The notes: a model not told the origin generated them from the sequence alone. A stretch of 64,000 nt of DNA from Paralichthys olivaceus (GCF_024713975.1 NC_091098.1:23720316-23784315); one strand, 5' to 3'. Positions 25,371-41,129 are shown, numbered from the stretch's first letter. Translations and numbers: made by a program.

Positions 25371-26779
25371 TTCATGAGTTGATCACTGTATGTTTTCATA
25401 TTCCAGGGAGCTGCAGGCTCATCAACACCACACTGTGCAAACATGCTGTATTTATGTGTCATTAGAGGGGAGGATTTCCCTCAATTATACTCTCAACCAA
25501 TACATATTTATTTTGTCGTGTCTGAGAACAAGAGGAAGAAATGTGGACATAATACAGGACATGACAGAAACGTTTTTCACACACAGGGAAAGGATTCATG
25601 TCCACTGCATGAGTTATGTTGTCTTAACAAAAGAGAAATAATATAAAGCAGATAATAATCACTCATTGGGCCCAACAGTCCCCTTAAAGTCAACCAAGCT
25701 GTAACTCATAGAAACCAGCCCTTTAAATATGTTAGATTTTTTTCATTCAAGATCATTTACATGAACACAAAGTACAACAGAAGCTGGTGAGGTTTTCATT
25801 TGTTTTGCAGATTTTATCAAAATGTTCATATTTAGGAGCTTATTTCAGGAGCTCACCCAAGTCTGTAGGATTTAATATCTTTATACGTACTGTATATATC
25901 TTTATATTACGTAAATGTCAATGTAGTAGGTTTGAAATATTTCAGTGCAAACCAAAGTAGTGGACCAACAGGCCAAAGGGCCAACATCGCTGTCATAGAG
26001 CTGTAGCCGGACTAAGAATACATTAAATAAGCTGCCTGTCATTTCTCACAAAGCACTTTTGTCATTTTTTTACCTGATCTCTCACCTTTTGAAACAGCTG
26101 CTCTCCAGTGATCGACTGTGCCAGACAATAGAAAGACATATTTAATGAAACGACCACGGGCTGGTGACGTCTTTATTACGCTCCTCACAGAAAGAACTTC
26201 ATTTTTTCCACACGGCTCCAATTCACGGTCGACCTTATTGCAGCTCAGTGTCCCTGTGGTAATGTGACAATCACTGCTGTCGTTATTAATATGCTCTGCC
26301 CTCCTGACATGTGCCGTTGTGTTTGTGCCGTCATTCGGCCGTTTGAATGGATGTAAGGTCTTTAACGCTCCACTATAAAATATAACTGTTCCTGTTGTGT
26401 TTCACTCGAAGCTGTGTCAGGAGACGTCTGGTTTTATATCCGTGCCTATAAATAAGATTAGCTTGGTTGTCCAAGATATTATTATAATATACAACTTTCC
26501 TGGGAGTCCCCTTTTCATGCAAGTGTTTTCAAACTGCTGTTTTTATGGCATATTTTAAAAGGAGTTACAACACAATCTTCCTGTGACAGATGTAGCATGA
26601 AAACACATCTTTGCTGAACTTATGTTTGTCACTACTGTTCGAATTTGGCATCAATAGATTCTCTTATAGAGGCTGAAATGAACCCATTTGACTGAGAATG
26701 TGAAAGTTCTCTGACACCAAACCTTATTACAGTGTTTCTCAAGTGTTGGTATTTTACGTCTGTGGTGAACGATAAGATC

Positions 26780-26960
26780 TGCGGTGATTTTGCCTCATCA
26801 TATTTAATAACAAGCTCAAACTACAACTGAGGCTGATTTTCTGTCAATGTAGGCGTTGACACATTTCGATTATAAATCCAAATGTTGACCACATGGTGGT
26901 GCTAGAGGTAAAGTCAGGTCAACACATGATGCATCCTGTTGGGAATGCAAAACATTAAAA
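26780..26960 (+). repeat. Teleost interspersed repeat, plus copy
   Basis: Contains 'acaactgaggctgatt' and 'aaatgttgaccacatggtgg' followed by 'tgctagaggtaaagtcagg', the forward layout of the family whose inverted copy sits in the trhr intron (19160-19655). Confidence 0.55.
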
Positions 26961-27263
26961 AGCCAAGCTATAAAAAACATGAGACAGTGAAGTAAACCCA
27001 GAGTTTTGTTTCACTGACCATAAACTTATTATTCCTCATGTCGCCAAATCCATTGCTGAATGGATTCAATGAGAGTCCCTGGAGTGAAGGGATAAAATCC
27101 ACAACAATATCCCTTCACCTCAATCCACCTTGAACCCTCGTGGAAAGTTCACCTGAGTTGAATAAACCTCTGAGGTGCTAAAGGTGAGGCCCCCGTGGGA
27201 TCATGGGTAGTGAGAGCTGGACTCTCAGCTGGTCCGGCCTTCAACCTGTCGCTGGGGGCAGAT

Positions 27264-27266
<3 letters not shown>

Positions 27267-27295
<29 letters not shown>
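27267..27295. repeat. (TC)n microsatellite adjoining a splice acceptor
   Basis: About 14 CT units run directly into CAG at 27295-27297. The run is an ideal polypyrimidine tract for the candidate exon that starts at 27298. Confidence 0.9.
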
Positions 27296-27297
<2 letters not shown>

Positions 27298-27468
27298 ACT
27301 GAGGCACGTGAGCACAGATGAGGGAGTTGGACTCGGAGTCTCACCCACAGATCACAGACTCCTGGAAATCTCCTGACAGCTCACTGGGTTTGCTGGAATC
27401 GAACACTTTCACCGGAGACACATTTCTTCCTCTGATAACGTCTGCTCTGTGGAGATGCCTCACTCCAG
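27298..27468 (+). other. tmem198: Probable 5' leader exon of tmem198
   Basis: Bounded by a (TC)n-CAG acceptor and a good donor (CTCCAG|GTAGAG). It could splice to the acceptor at 28934 (TTTTTTTGCAG), just ahead of the tmem198 start codon. It contains an ATG at 27318 that opens a frame continuing across that junction. No transcript evidence is available. Confidence 0.4.
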
Positions 27469-28934
27469 GTAGAGATATTATTTCTTCATCTCATGTTTTC
27501 ATTTGACACAAATCTTTATAGATTCTACACAGCTTTTGGCAAGAAATTCCCAGATTGGTATTAATGGTGATACTGTCACTCATTGCAGAGTAATGTCGCT
27601 GAAATAACCGTTTTAATGACAGAATTTCACAAAACATATGAAACCAATAAAAAGGGAATTATCTCAGCAGCTTTTTATCCCGTACAGAACATCCATTGAT
27701 TTTCTGAAGGTGTAGAAAGTGTAAGTGTTGTGGAGTTTTACACTCACCTTTACAAAAGGACACGGCGCTGACATCAACAGAAGGAGGATCACTCACCTGC
27801 TAAAGCTCCTTTAATTCCATGTGCTGAGCGTATCTGCCTGAACTGCTTATCAGGTCTTTAGAGTCAGTAACACTGAGGCTGCAGTGGGAACCAAGATGAG
27901 ATGACAGTGTCAGACGTTTTGGTCTGTTTGAGTTGAAAATTATTTCATTTATTTCATATTATAAATGATGTAAAACTTGCCACTTTTCATTGCACTAGAT
28001 AACTCTATACTTTTGCAGATTTAAGAATGATAATATAAAATATAGTCAACCAATATGAGACATGTAGTATATGATAGACTGTGTTTCAGAAGTATATGAA
28101 GTAATATAAAGAAGGTTAAAGTGACATAAACAACATGCATCAGTTATACTATTCCAATAATACTGAAATGGGTGATTATGCATGCGAAGTACTTTTACTT
28201 TTGATATTTAAAATAAAAGTAATTTAAATATCAATAAGTACTGTAGCCGTAGCTGTGGTTTGAGCAGATATAAAAATCAGAGCAGTGTGAAAACATCTTC
28301 CACAATATTATATATTAATGATAATAATTATAATAATAATATATCACACATTTTTGTGATAACTTTATATTTTTTCAGCCAATAAGATGTATTATGATAC
28401 GCAGACATTATATGCATATGTAATACTTACATACTTGCTCTGGGTATGATAAGAACATATCAATTCTGTTTATATTTTGTTATTATCTTATTGCTGTCTT
28501 GACTTTTATCTAAAGATCTGAGTTCTTATTCCACTTCAGGTTGTTACTGTCTTTATTTATGCTTTAGAACAACTTGTAATATTGTGAAGCCTTTTTGTTT
28601 TTGTCGTATTGCTCGGTAAGCACAGTACCTGTTCCCAGAACAATCAGATTGTGTGACGGCGGCACAAAGCCACCAGGTCATTTCCTCATCTGCATCCTGC
28701 TCTTGAACAAAAGAAGCAGAGAGAGAAGTTTCCCTCTCTGGTTCCTGAACAGATGCTTGAACGTGGGAAAGAGCTTTATCCTCTCACATGAATCATCTCA
28801 TTTGGAAATATGATGATGTTTCATATTAAATCAAAATTATGATCTGACAGCGTTTCCTCACAGGACGGTCATAAGACATGATGGATAATAACAGTTTGCC
28901 ACAGAGCTGAAAACACTTCTTTCTTTTTTTGCAG

Positions 28935-31651
28935 GTGCACAGCAGGAATTTCCTCTCACCCTGGATGCAACATGCAGCACTTTGCAGTTTCCCGTCTTCA
29001 GTGAACAAAGCAGATTCACATCCAGAACAGAAGAACTAGTCCTCAGAGATGGCAGCCCACTCAGACTATGTTATCGGGGAGGCAGGAGCTGAAGTGGACA
29101 TGTGCACGCTGGAGATTAGTATGAAGTATGAAGTCATCTCATCCATTGTCTGCTCTGTTTGTCTTTCATTCGGCCTCATCTACTGCTTCCTCGGTACGTA
29201 TTCACCACACCAGAGCTGCACTTTGGGACCGTTTAGTGGAGACTAAAGTTTTCTCCTCTTTTAAAGTCACAGTTTGACTAGTTTTCTACTGTTTCACTAG
29301 TATCTATAGTATCTATGGCTTACAGCCTCGTGGCAGGTGCCTGAAGGCTGCCAGGGGTTTAGATTGGATAATCCCAAAGCTGGAGGAGGCAGATGGGTAC
29401 AGTCCCGTGTCTGACTCCGACAGAGGTATATGAAGCGCCACCTGTTGCACTGACTGACAACTCACTTACGTCATTGTGTTAAACCTGAAGAAAGCTGGTG
29501 AGAGTTCTGGCAGTGATTTTAGATTTTTGTAAACACGTTCTCTGGTCCAGAAAACAGTCATTTGTATCTGATGAGTAATAAACTGATTTACTTTAAGACT
29601 GAAACATAAAGCAAAGCTGTAAAATGTAAACACACAACCAACAAAACCAAACTGTGTGCAGTTGTGTGTCCTGTCGACCTGCTCCCTAAAACATGTGACA
29701 TTATTCAAACAAACACGCTGCCAAACTTCCAGTTAAGTCTCATCAATTCTTAAAGTGTAAACTTTGTTTGCTGCTGCATGTTAGAAAGTTTATGACTAAA
29801 TAATACGTACGTTTTGTTAGTGTTGTGTTTTCCTTATTTACTGAATAAATAGAATAAACTCTGAGTTCAGATTTTTACTACCACTCTTTGAAAACCTTTG
29901 TGTTTGTGTATTTACAAGGAATCTGACATTGTTGTATGTTTGTTTAAGGAAAGTTTATCCAAACACAAACCTGGAGGAACTTTCCCCTCTAGCTTCTGAT
30001 CAGAGCACTAACTTGTTTCTGTTTATTGTCAGAAAACGGTTCCTCTGGATTGAATCATAAAGTTCTACAATCAGCGTTTTTACATGTAAAACTCAAACTG
30101 TCATTCTCATTCTCGACTTCCCAGGATACCGCTGCTTCAAGATGGTCATGTTCCTCTCTGGCTTCTTGTTCGGCACAACGTCCGTTCTCCTGCTGTACCA
30201 CACAGAGCCTGTGATGGACGTCAAGCTGGGGACGGAGACCAAGGCGGGGATAGGCCTGGGCGTGGGTGTGCTCTCCGGCCTGATGACGATGCTGCTGTCA
30301 ACGATGGGCCTCCTCTTCAGCGGCCTGCAGCTCGGGACCCTGCTCTCCCTCGTCACCCTGGTGGTTATCGGACAGTTCTACAGCCTTACTCCCGCGTGGG
30401 TGCCTCTCAGTACCATACTGGTCGTCAGCATCATCACTGCCGTTTGCACACTCCTGTGGCAGAAACTATTCAGCATCGTCTACACAGCTGTGTTTGGAGC
30501 GACCACTGTGATGCTGTGTGTGGATTATCTGGTGGGGGCGTTCATGCTGCCTGATCAGGTGTATGATATGCTCTGTCAAGTCGCCCCACCACCACTGTGC
30601 TGGTACAACGGGGTCATCATTGGGATCTGTCCTGTACTCAGTCTCTCAGGTGTGTTAGTGCAGTGGAGGTTCACTGCTCAAGGAGTTTCTCACACAGAAG
30701 GTGAGTTCCTCTGCACCAACTGATGCATTCAAGCTCAGGCTGTTTTCATGTTGAATAGGCCATCTGTCTCACTAATGATTCCCTCGCACTCACCTGTGCA
30801 TGTTTCCCAGGTGCACACAAAAAACAGAAGAAACATGCCAAGAAGCTCGGATACAGAGAGTCCAGGGGAAGGCCTCGATCGCACCGGCGCCGCAGGCCTC
30901 CGCCTCTGCAACGTTACGCTGGAGACGTCCTGGCACCGGTCAGTACCTGGGACTAAAATGTGTCTTCATCCAGAAATGAACTCTCAGTTGCTGCAGCCTT
31001 TGTCGTCACAATGGTTGATGTACCTGGTTGGGTTGACTTCATAGTATTGGAGTTTTATTGTTGTAAAAATAAACCTGGATTAATCAGTGCTGAGTAAACT
31101 TGTTTGGCAAATGGAGATTAATTTATATGAGTCCTGCAAATATACTCCAAAGTGTATAAAAACTCCATTACAAGTAAAAGTCTGCAGGTTAATTGATTTG
31201 TCAGTGAACTGATCCATTATTTGCAGCTCAACATTAATGTGTAAGTAGCATTTTAGCTGCTGTTAGCTATAATATAATAATAAAAGAACAAATATTTGTA
31301 CGTAGACTACCTATCTTGTTTCCTTTATGAAATCTTAATATCTTAACATGCAACTAAATTTGTCAAATAAATGTGGTGGGGAAAAGGTGTTAGTGCATCA
31401 TGATGTAGAAATGATATCTCCTCATTACCACAGCACTTCTATTATTTCCATCACGGCTGATCATGTATGAAGTCTTTGTCCTCCTCCTGTTTGTGTTGCA
31501 GAGTTATCTCCAGAGCCTTCAGGAGCGGCAGATGGAAACAGGCTCGTCCACCAGCAGCGTCAGCACCATCACACATGCCCTCATTGACTTTGACTTTGAG
31601 ACGGGCTCCATGGTGCCTCTGACGGCCACCTCGCCTGTTTTCACCTTCTGA
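28935..31651 (+). CDS. tmem198: Transmembrane protein 198
   Basis: Coding exons 29049-29193, 30125-30700, 30811-30938 and 31502-31651 give 999 nt, or 332 residues (human TMEM198 about 360). The first exon probably begins at 28935, after a TTTTTTTGCAG acceptor, with 114 nt of leader. The protein has an acidic N-terminus, about seven hydrophobic helices filling residues 30-235, then a strongly basic stretch (KKQKKHAKK and an Arg-rich RRRRPPP run) and a Ser/Thr-rich tail ending in SPVFTF. This is the layout of the TMEM198 family (DUF4203). The family is known as a membrane protein of vesicles and plasma membrane that promotes LRP6 phosphorylation in Wnt signalling. It is followed 1.3 kb downstream by convergent mmp19. 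The 12q13 neighbourhood suggests the counterpart of human TMEM198B, a pseudogene in human. The paralogue assignment is inference. Confidence 0.92.
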
Positions 31652-32954
31652 AACAAACATCACTCATTTGTAAACTACACTGACTTCTGAGGAATCTGAG
31701 GAATCCATCGTGTTACAGCTGAATCTCTGAAATTCAACGGAAAACTATTTAACCGCCTCGCCTGCTGCCGGGAATCCCCTGAAACCAGCTTCCTCAGATA
31801 ATCATCAACATGCACACTGAGGGATTTGAGGTGCTGGGAGATCATCCTCTGAACGATGACGAGGTTAATTAATATCACATCCACAGTCGTCAAACTCATC
31901 TTGATCACAACGTCCCCTGAGCAGTTTATGTTTACTTTCTGTACTATTATATTTTCTCTGGAAACTGGGGATCGATTGCAAACGATTCCATTTGTGTCTA
32001 GATTAGTTTCAAAGTTTTGTGGTTACAAGCAATAAATTCATACCAGCACAATTATTGATTAAAGGATTCATATCTGAAAAGTCAATCAAACCCATAACTA
32101 ATTTTATTTTATTTTATTTATTTTATATTGAATTCCACCAGAGTCAGGGGCTGCAGACAGCAGTTACTGCTTCCCTACAAACATAAGTAGCATTTAGCAG
32201 GATTAGCTTATCTGGTGTTCTTCTTTTTCTACATTCAATTTAAGAAAATAGAGAAACTTTTGAATTAGCTTTTGGGTGACGTCTAACTGGCCCTAAACAG
32301 AATGAAGTCACTGTCATTTTAATTGTTTTTTAACACAATTTTCATTAAATGGTGAATGAATTTATTGATTTTAATATAAATATCAGTGGTAGCCCAAATG
32401 TTCAGATAGAAACATTCTACAATCTACAACCAATTAATTCCTTTGAGTTATGGACGGAAAATAATACTTAAACTTTTATTTAAATAACTAATTGTTATTT
32501 TTCTCAAACAAACTAGTAACAAAGATCAGTTCAACATGTAATTAACTAATACTTTCATCTCCGTCCTCTTCCATATCAAAGTATACATTCCCAGATAATA
32601 ATGATAATCATAATATTAGTTGTGTTTGTTTTATAGTTTCTCCTCCAGCCTGAACATCACTCATTTGTCAGTGGATAACAACAACTCACACAACACAAAT
32701 ATTAATTTCATGTCTGTTAATAGATACTTTTCACATATTCATATCTTATTGCCACAAAGAGAGACATCACATTATGCAAATATTTCTTCTTTTGTCAATG
32801 ACATGAACTCATGAATTGTCCTCAAATGAATAACAATTATCATAATAATTCTCTCATTCCTCACACCAGGGATTCTCACAGTGTGATGGACATGAAGAAG
32901 CGTCTTCCACTGTTTTTACACTGTTGTGTTGAATCCCCGGTGGCCTCTGGTGGC
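31652..32954. other. Convergent 3' UTRs of tmem198 (+) and mmp19 (-)
   Basis: No open frames of note. AATAAA on the plus strand at 32031-32036 suits tmem198. The TTTTATTTTATT run at 32101-32128 offers several AATAAA signals on the minus strand for mmp19. The two 3' ends therefore come within about 100 bp of each other and may overlap. Confidence 0.45.
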
Positions 32955-35973
<3,019 letters not shown>

Positions 35974-38046
35974 TCTAAACCGTGGGTCTTTTTCCATTAG
36001 AAGCAAAAAAAAATATTTAAACCGAGTCCAACACAACGAGTCGATGTTTTCACTTGACAAACGAGATCTTTCTAAGCGTCGCTGAGGACTGTGGCTCCTC
36101 CGTGTACATCCATCCTCTGTGTGCGGATCCTGCCGGGGTCCCTGTGTCACAGCTGCTGTCTCAGTTTAGAGGTTCGGTTTTTATACCATCCGCTCCAGAC
36201 CTGCCTCAAAACCACATTATAAACTGGTACGAGGAATGTGTAGACAACAAAAACACAAAACATATTTCAGACACTAACACCGTGATCACGCCTTCTTACA
36301 CCATCATTCAGAGCCGTTTGTCTCCAAAGTGTCAGAATAACAACCGAGTAATGTTTACGTCAAATGAAGTGAACAATGAATTTAAAAAAAAACAGCTTAT
36401 CACCACCTCGTAAAAAGTTAAAGAATTATGTCGGAAAAGAAAACTAGTGAAACTCAGTTAAACTGCAGAACTTTATCAGTCAACTATTTTCCAGCCTCGT
36501 GACTGATGCTCTAGAAAAACCTGCTGCTGTTGCTCAATTGTGATTAATGATGTGACAGATGTTGGACATAAATTCTTTGGTGTGCAGATGCAGCTCTGTG
36601 AAGAAAACAACTAACCACTTCCTCCTCCACGAGACAACAGTTAATTATATTGTTCAAAATGCAGAGGCCCATTCATGGAGAGACAATAACGCCCTCGTGT
36701 AAACATCGCCTGCAATCGTCTTATGAATGGAGACGGACAACGCCTCCTTCCCTGCTTCACCACTGAGGACCACAGCTCAGAAAACATGAGGGGAAATGCT
36801 CACACACGTTGTCCACAATTACAGATACTGGATTTACAATAGCTTGATTTTGATTGTGTTCCTTTTTGAGGTGGTTAAAATATTATTCTATAGAATTATA
36901 CTATATCGCAGCTTGAGGCAGCTCTAAAACAAAGATTAAAGAAAATAAAAACATTTGATAACAAACTATTTTATGTTTGTGAAGTGTGATTAGCACACAC
37001 CCAAGTTCTGAAGACGACATATGTTTTATGAATCTTTGTCTAAAACAATTAAGTGTGTTTATACATATATATATGTATAGGCTGCAGGAGAAAACTTACT
37101 ATAAGTGCAGCTAACATTGTGTACAACTAGTATGTAGCATGAATCACAGACACAGTATTAATTAAAAGGTAATTTATAGCAAAACATTGTTGTTACAGCC
37201 AGTGTAGTTTTACTACAGTTTACCAGGCCAGGAAAACTGCTTTATGGGAAATATAGGATCGAGTATTTTGAGGGTTCAACCTCCTCAAGAGACTAAACAC
37301 AAGGATATTTCAGACTCTATACTGCTTCCAGCTCAGGGCAAGAAAATCCCTCCGCTACCCATTCTTCTCACTGTCTATTCATTTCTAAGGAATTTTTCAT
37401 CGCTGGTTTTGGTCTTTTCATGGGATCTGTTGTCAGAACATAAAACAAACTATATTACGTGTGTATCCTGCTTCCAAAATATCCAATGACCTCAAGGAGC
37501 AGTGAAACGCATTAAGAGATAAAGGTTTTATGCAGCATGTAACTTTAATTAATGTAATGACTGTATAGACTCTACATTAGTGGCACGACAAGAGGCCATA
37601 CGATCATCGACAAGAATATTAAAGCAGAAAGGTGAACAAACTATATCCTTTTGGACAAAAATGATTCTATTTATGTTTTTCGGTTTACACGATACCTGAT
37701 GCTATGAAAGGTACAAAATGTAAAAGACAGACATGCACAAAACAATTTACAATGAGGTCTTGAAAAGATGTTTATAGCTGATCGGTTATACAATACTGCA
37801 CTTGTAACAATACAAGTATATGAGCAGGAGTCAGGATGTTGTTGAGATTTGAATCTAGAAAACAGGCTCATCAGTTCTGAGGGTGTCTCTCTCTGCAAGG
37901 AGCTGAAACTGTTCTTTCAAAGTTCATGATGAATATCAAACAGGTAGAATATGTTACATGGAAACTATCATCACAAAGCTGCAGAGGTCCCGTCCCCGTG
38001 TGTCAGTGTGTACTCTGTATGTCCAGTCTGTCTGACTCTTCTGTCC
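35974..38046. other. mmp19 upstream region and spacer to pym1
   Basis: About 2 kb without a supportable gene. It should hold the mmp19 promoter (minus strand, above 35973). A weak minus-strand ATTAAA at 37544-37549 is a possible distal poly(A) signal for pym1. No clear repeat is seen. Confidence 0.5.
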
Positions 38047-38052
38047 TTTATT
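38047..38052 (-). other. pym1: Polyadenylation signal AATAAA next to the pym1 stop codon
   Basis: On the minus strand the TGA (38058-38056) is followed after three bases by AATAAA. If used, the 3' UTR would be only about 20-35 nt. Confidence 0.5.
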
Positions 38053-38055
38053 GCT

Positions 38056-39592
38056 TCAAGAATCACGCTCGAGTTGCCGTAGCTCCTCACGTAAAGCCTT
38101 CAGCCGACCCAGCTTTTCCAACTGATCCTTTGTTGGTTGTTCTATTTCCCCTGAGTCCACTTTCTGTTGCAAATCCTCAACCTGACGCAGCTTCTTTTTC
38201 AGGTTTTTGATCTTCTTGATCTTTTCAGCTGCAGCTGATGAAGAATCGTCGGCAGGTGAGACAGAGGCCGGCGCTGCCGCCTTGTTTGAAGACTCGCCAC
38301 CGTCTGAAATGGACACATTCTCCACAGCATCGCTCACCGACTCCACATCCACGTCTCCGTCCTGGTCCTGGTGCTGCTGCTGTTTTCGTTTTTCCTTGCG
38401 CTTCATGTTGCGTTTGGCCGACTTGGAGAGATTGGCTCCCTCGCTGTCTACGCAACCAGGGATCTTCTGCTGCTGCTTCGTCGGCTCCGCCTCAGACGAG
38501 CTCATACCAGGCGGCAGGTCGGGTTTGCTCTTGAAAAACTTCACATACTTGTTTTCATAACTAAATCAGAAAGAGACAAAAACTGAATGAGAATCTAAAA
38601 TGAACAGGTGTTCCGGTTTATGCAAAAAGTATTAATCATTCATAGAATATTGGACATTCTTGTTTCAATCCCCAACTGTTATCTCCTTGTTCATTAATCT
38701 GTCTGTCTTCCATCGATTAATCAATCTATCGATTTGTGATTTATAAGGAAACGTGTACAAGGTAAGAAGAAGTGCACTTACACTGGTACTTCCTCCTGGG
38801 GGACGTAACCATCCTTCACCCGCCTCGGCTTCCTCCATGTTCCATCAGGTCTCTGAGTGGCAGCAATATATTTCCCTGAAGAAAGAAGAAGAAACAGGCA
38901 CAACATTTAGATAGTTGCATGAACAGACCTGAATAATTTAAGTTTTGTGTGATGATCCTCATGTGAATGTTGCAGCTTGTGAACAAACAATAAATAACCC
39001 GATCGATAACCTAATGAATCAGCTTATAACGTGTTAATCCACATGTGGGCTGATGTAAATACACTACTGTCTACCCAGACACCTGAACAACTAACTTTTA
39101 TTAGTAAAACTACACAACAATGACTGAGTCTGTCAGTAAAACATCACGATGGTTGGTTTGAAACCGGAGACTGGGATCACAACATTAACCCAGTAGCGGC
39201 AGAAGAGGAAGCTAATTGACGTTAGCACCTGGCTCCTACAGCAGCTTGTTACACGTGAAGCTAACGTGGCTAATTTAAAACTGTTTTTTGCAACGAAGCT
39301 GCACAAATAACCTTGTTTGTTCAGGAGTATTTTCCATGTGTGACTCTGTTCCCCTGCTGCAGGCACGCGTTAGCCACAAGCTAGGCTACAGGGGGAGAAA
39401 ATAGGCTACGATTAGCATGAGCTAGCTGCAGATCCCCCCCGTGTTGTTGTCGGGCGGATCGGGCGCAGAGGACGGACTGTGGCCGAGCTGATGTTTCTGA
39501 GTTTGCTCCAGATGTTTGTGTTTTCGTGGAGACAAAGCTCGCGCACACGCAGCTGCCTCACCGGATTCATCTGTCGCGTACGGAGTTGCCAT
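38056..39592 (-). CDS. pym1: PYM homolog 1, exon junction complex associated factor (WIBG)
   Basis: Exons on the minus strand: 39592-39562, 38875-38782, 38560-38056. Together they encode 630 nt, 209 residues (human about 204). The start [11 protein letters not shown] leads into the conserved Mago-Y14 binding segment '[19 protein letters not shown]' and '[20 protein letters not shown]'. A Lys/Arg-rich middle ([17 protein letters not shown]), a Ser/acidic linker and a C-terminal coiled coil ([17 protein letters not shown]) follow, exactly the family order. The protein is cytoplasmic and ribosome-associated. It strips exon junction complexes from spliced mRNA by binding the Mago-Y14 heterodimer, and so recycles them. 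The start codon lies in a GC-rich promoter and within a CAAAATGGC context that resembles a YY1 site. A poly(A) signal lies three bases after the stop. Next to mmp19 on the same strand, as in human 12q13. Confidence 0.96.
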
Positions 39593-39880
39593 TTTGCTGT
39601 AGCTGCTCCCCGCTCCCCTCAGTCGGACGGTGTCTTCAAACTACCCCCCCCCCCCCACCCCCCTGCTCCCGCTCACTTGGACCCCGCACGGAGACAAACT
39701 ACAGAGATTTTTTAGATGTTTGCGGTTCAAGGTGCGTCTTCGCTCCATGTGACAGCGGTCATCGCAGAGTCCACATGCGGGTATCGGGGCGAGGACAGCG
39801 GCGCCGGACGACAGACGACGACCGCTGAAGCTAGAGCGTGCAACTGGCGGGTACCGGTGGAGAAACCGAGCGAACCCTTT
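39400..39880 (-). promoter_or_regulatory. pym1: GC- and CpG-rich promoter region of pym1
   Basis: Visibly richer in CG dinucleotides than its surroundings (for example 39540-39560 and 39770-39860) and centred on the first pym1 exon. It has no TATA box at the expected place. Contains a poly-C/CCCCCA run at about 39641-39664. Confidence 0.55.
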
Positions 39881-40857
39881 TTATTCGACTTCGGAAATGA
39901 CGACGTGGATCGTGGGTTGCCAGGTTTGGAGCTTGGGAGGATTTTTATTGCACAAAAACCAAACAAAACTTGATGCAGCTGAGTAACAGGAATCATTAAA
40001 TGTTCCCCATTAGAAGCAACAACAATCACACTGTTGAATAATTTTGCCAGAATAAATGTAAAGGGGGATTAGCATCAAAATGCATCGAACAAAATGCCAA
40101 AGTGAAAGTATTTATTACGCATGAATGAAAGTACAACACAGCACAGTAGAAAAATCCCTTTTACAAATACAACTCACAAAAAAAGTACACAATAATAGCA
40201 GCCCCCGTCAGAACACATTTCAACCGTTTGTTCAAATGTTGTTTCTGTTTTGTGTTTGTACATTTCAATGCAAAAATCGAATAAAACTCAAAATAAAAAA
40301 TCACATTTTCTTTCTTTCTGGGAGACGTGACTTCTTCTGCATGTCCTTGTGCATTTGTAACTGTAACTGATGAATGCAGCATGTTTGATGCAGTATTACA
40401 AAGTAAATGGGTGTTTGTGAATAAACAAAACAGGTGCTTGTACGTGGAACTGTGCACAATCATAGCAGGACATTATTTGTTTGTGCATCGGTGTGAAATT
40501 ATCAGTTTCAATTCCTATTTCAGTCAATTAGAACGTAGCAAACCTCAATGTAAGTTACTGTTGCTCTGTGCTGTGGCAATTTCATTTTAAAAATGTTTTC
40601 ACAATAGTTCAAGGAACAGGATATAGGATTTATTCTAAGCCCATGCAGGAAATAGACACCACACAACTCCCACACTCACTGAGCCATGACATCAAACTGT
40701 ACTCTTCGCAGTGTTTTATGTTCTTATACTTCTTGATTAACATTCAACCAGTCTCCTCTGTTTTAACATTTGCCTCAATTTAGCTCTGTCTCAACAACTC
40801 AGTCACCGTCCTACGTGTATGCTCTTTCTATGTAAAAAAAAAAAGAAAAAAAAGAAT

Positions 40858-40951
40858 TGTACTTATTGCACATGTCTGTACTGCTGGAGCACAAGAATTT
40901 CCCCTTGGGGATGAATAAGGTATGTCTATCTATCTATTTATCTATCTATTT
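40858..40951 (+). repeat. LINE 3'-tail fragment with (TATC)n
   Basis: The sequence 'gcacaagaatttccccttgg' followed by 'ggatgaataaggtatg' and a TCTATCTATC tail is the typical end of L2/Rex-like LINEs or their derived SINEs in fish. Only the tail is present. Confidence 0.5.
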
Positions 40952-41045
40952 TGTTTGCACAGGGGATTAGAGGGAAACGCTATTTCAATTCTCTGTATGT
41001 CCTGCACATATGGCATTATTGATAATAAAGTTGACTTGACTTGAC

Positions 41046-41128
<83 letters not shown>
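41046..41128. repeat. (TATC)n microsatellite, about 20 units
   Basis: A pure tetranucleotide run directly after 'gataataaagttgacttgac', itself a LINE-tail-like motif. Confidence 0.95.

Positions 41129-41129
<1 letters not shown>

Larger units (their letters stand above)
22060..27297. other. Gene-poor interval between trhr and tmem198
   Basis: About 5 kb with no supportable gene on either strand. Contents: a (CA)n run at 25317-25367, a repeat at 26780-26960, and an unusually mixed, less AT-rich patch at 22290-22580 that could be regulatory. Short open frames look random. Confidence 0.6.
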
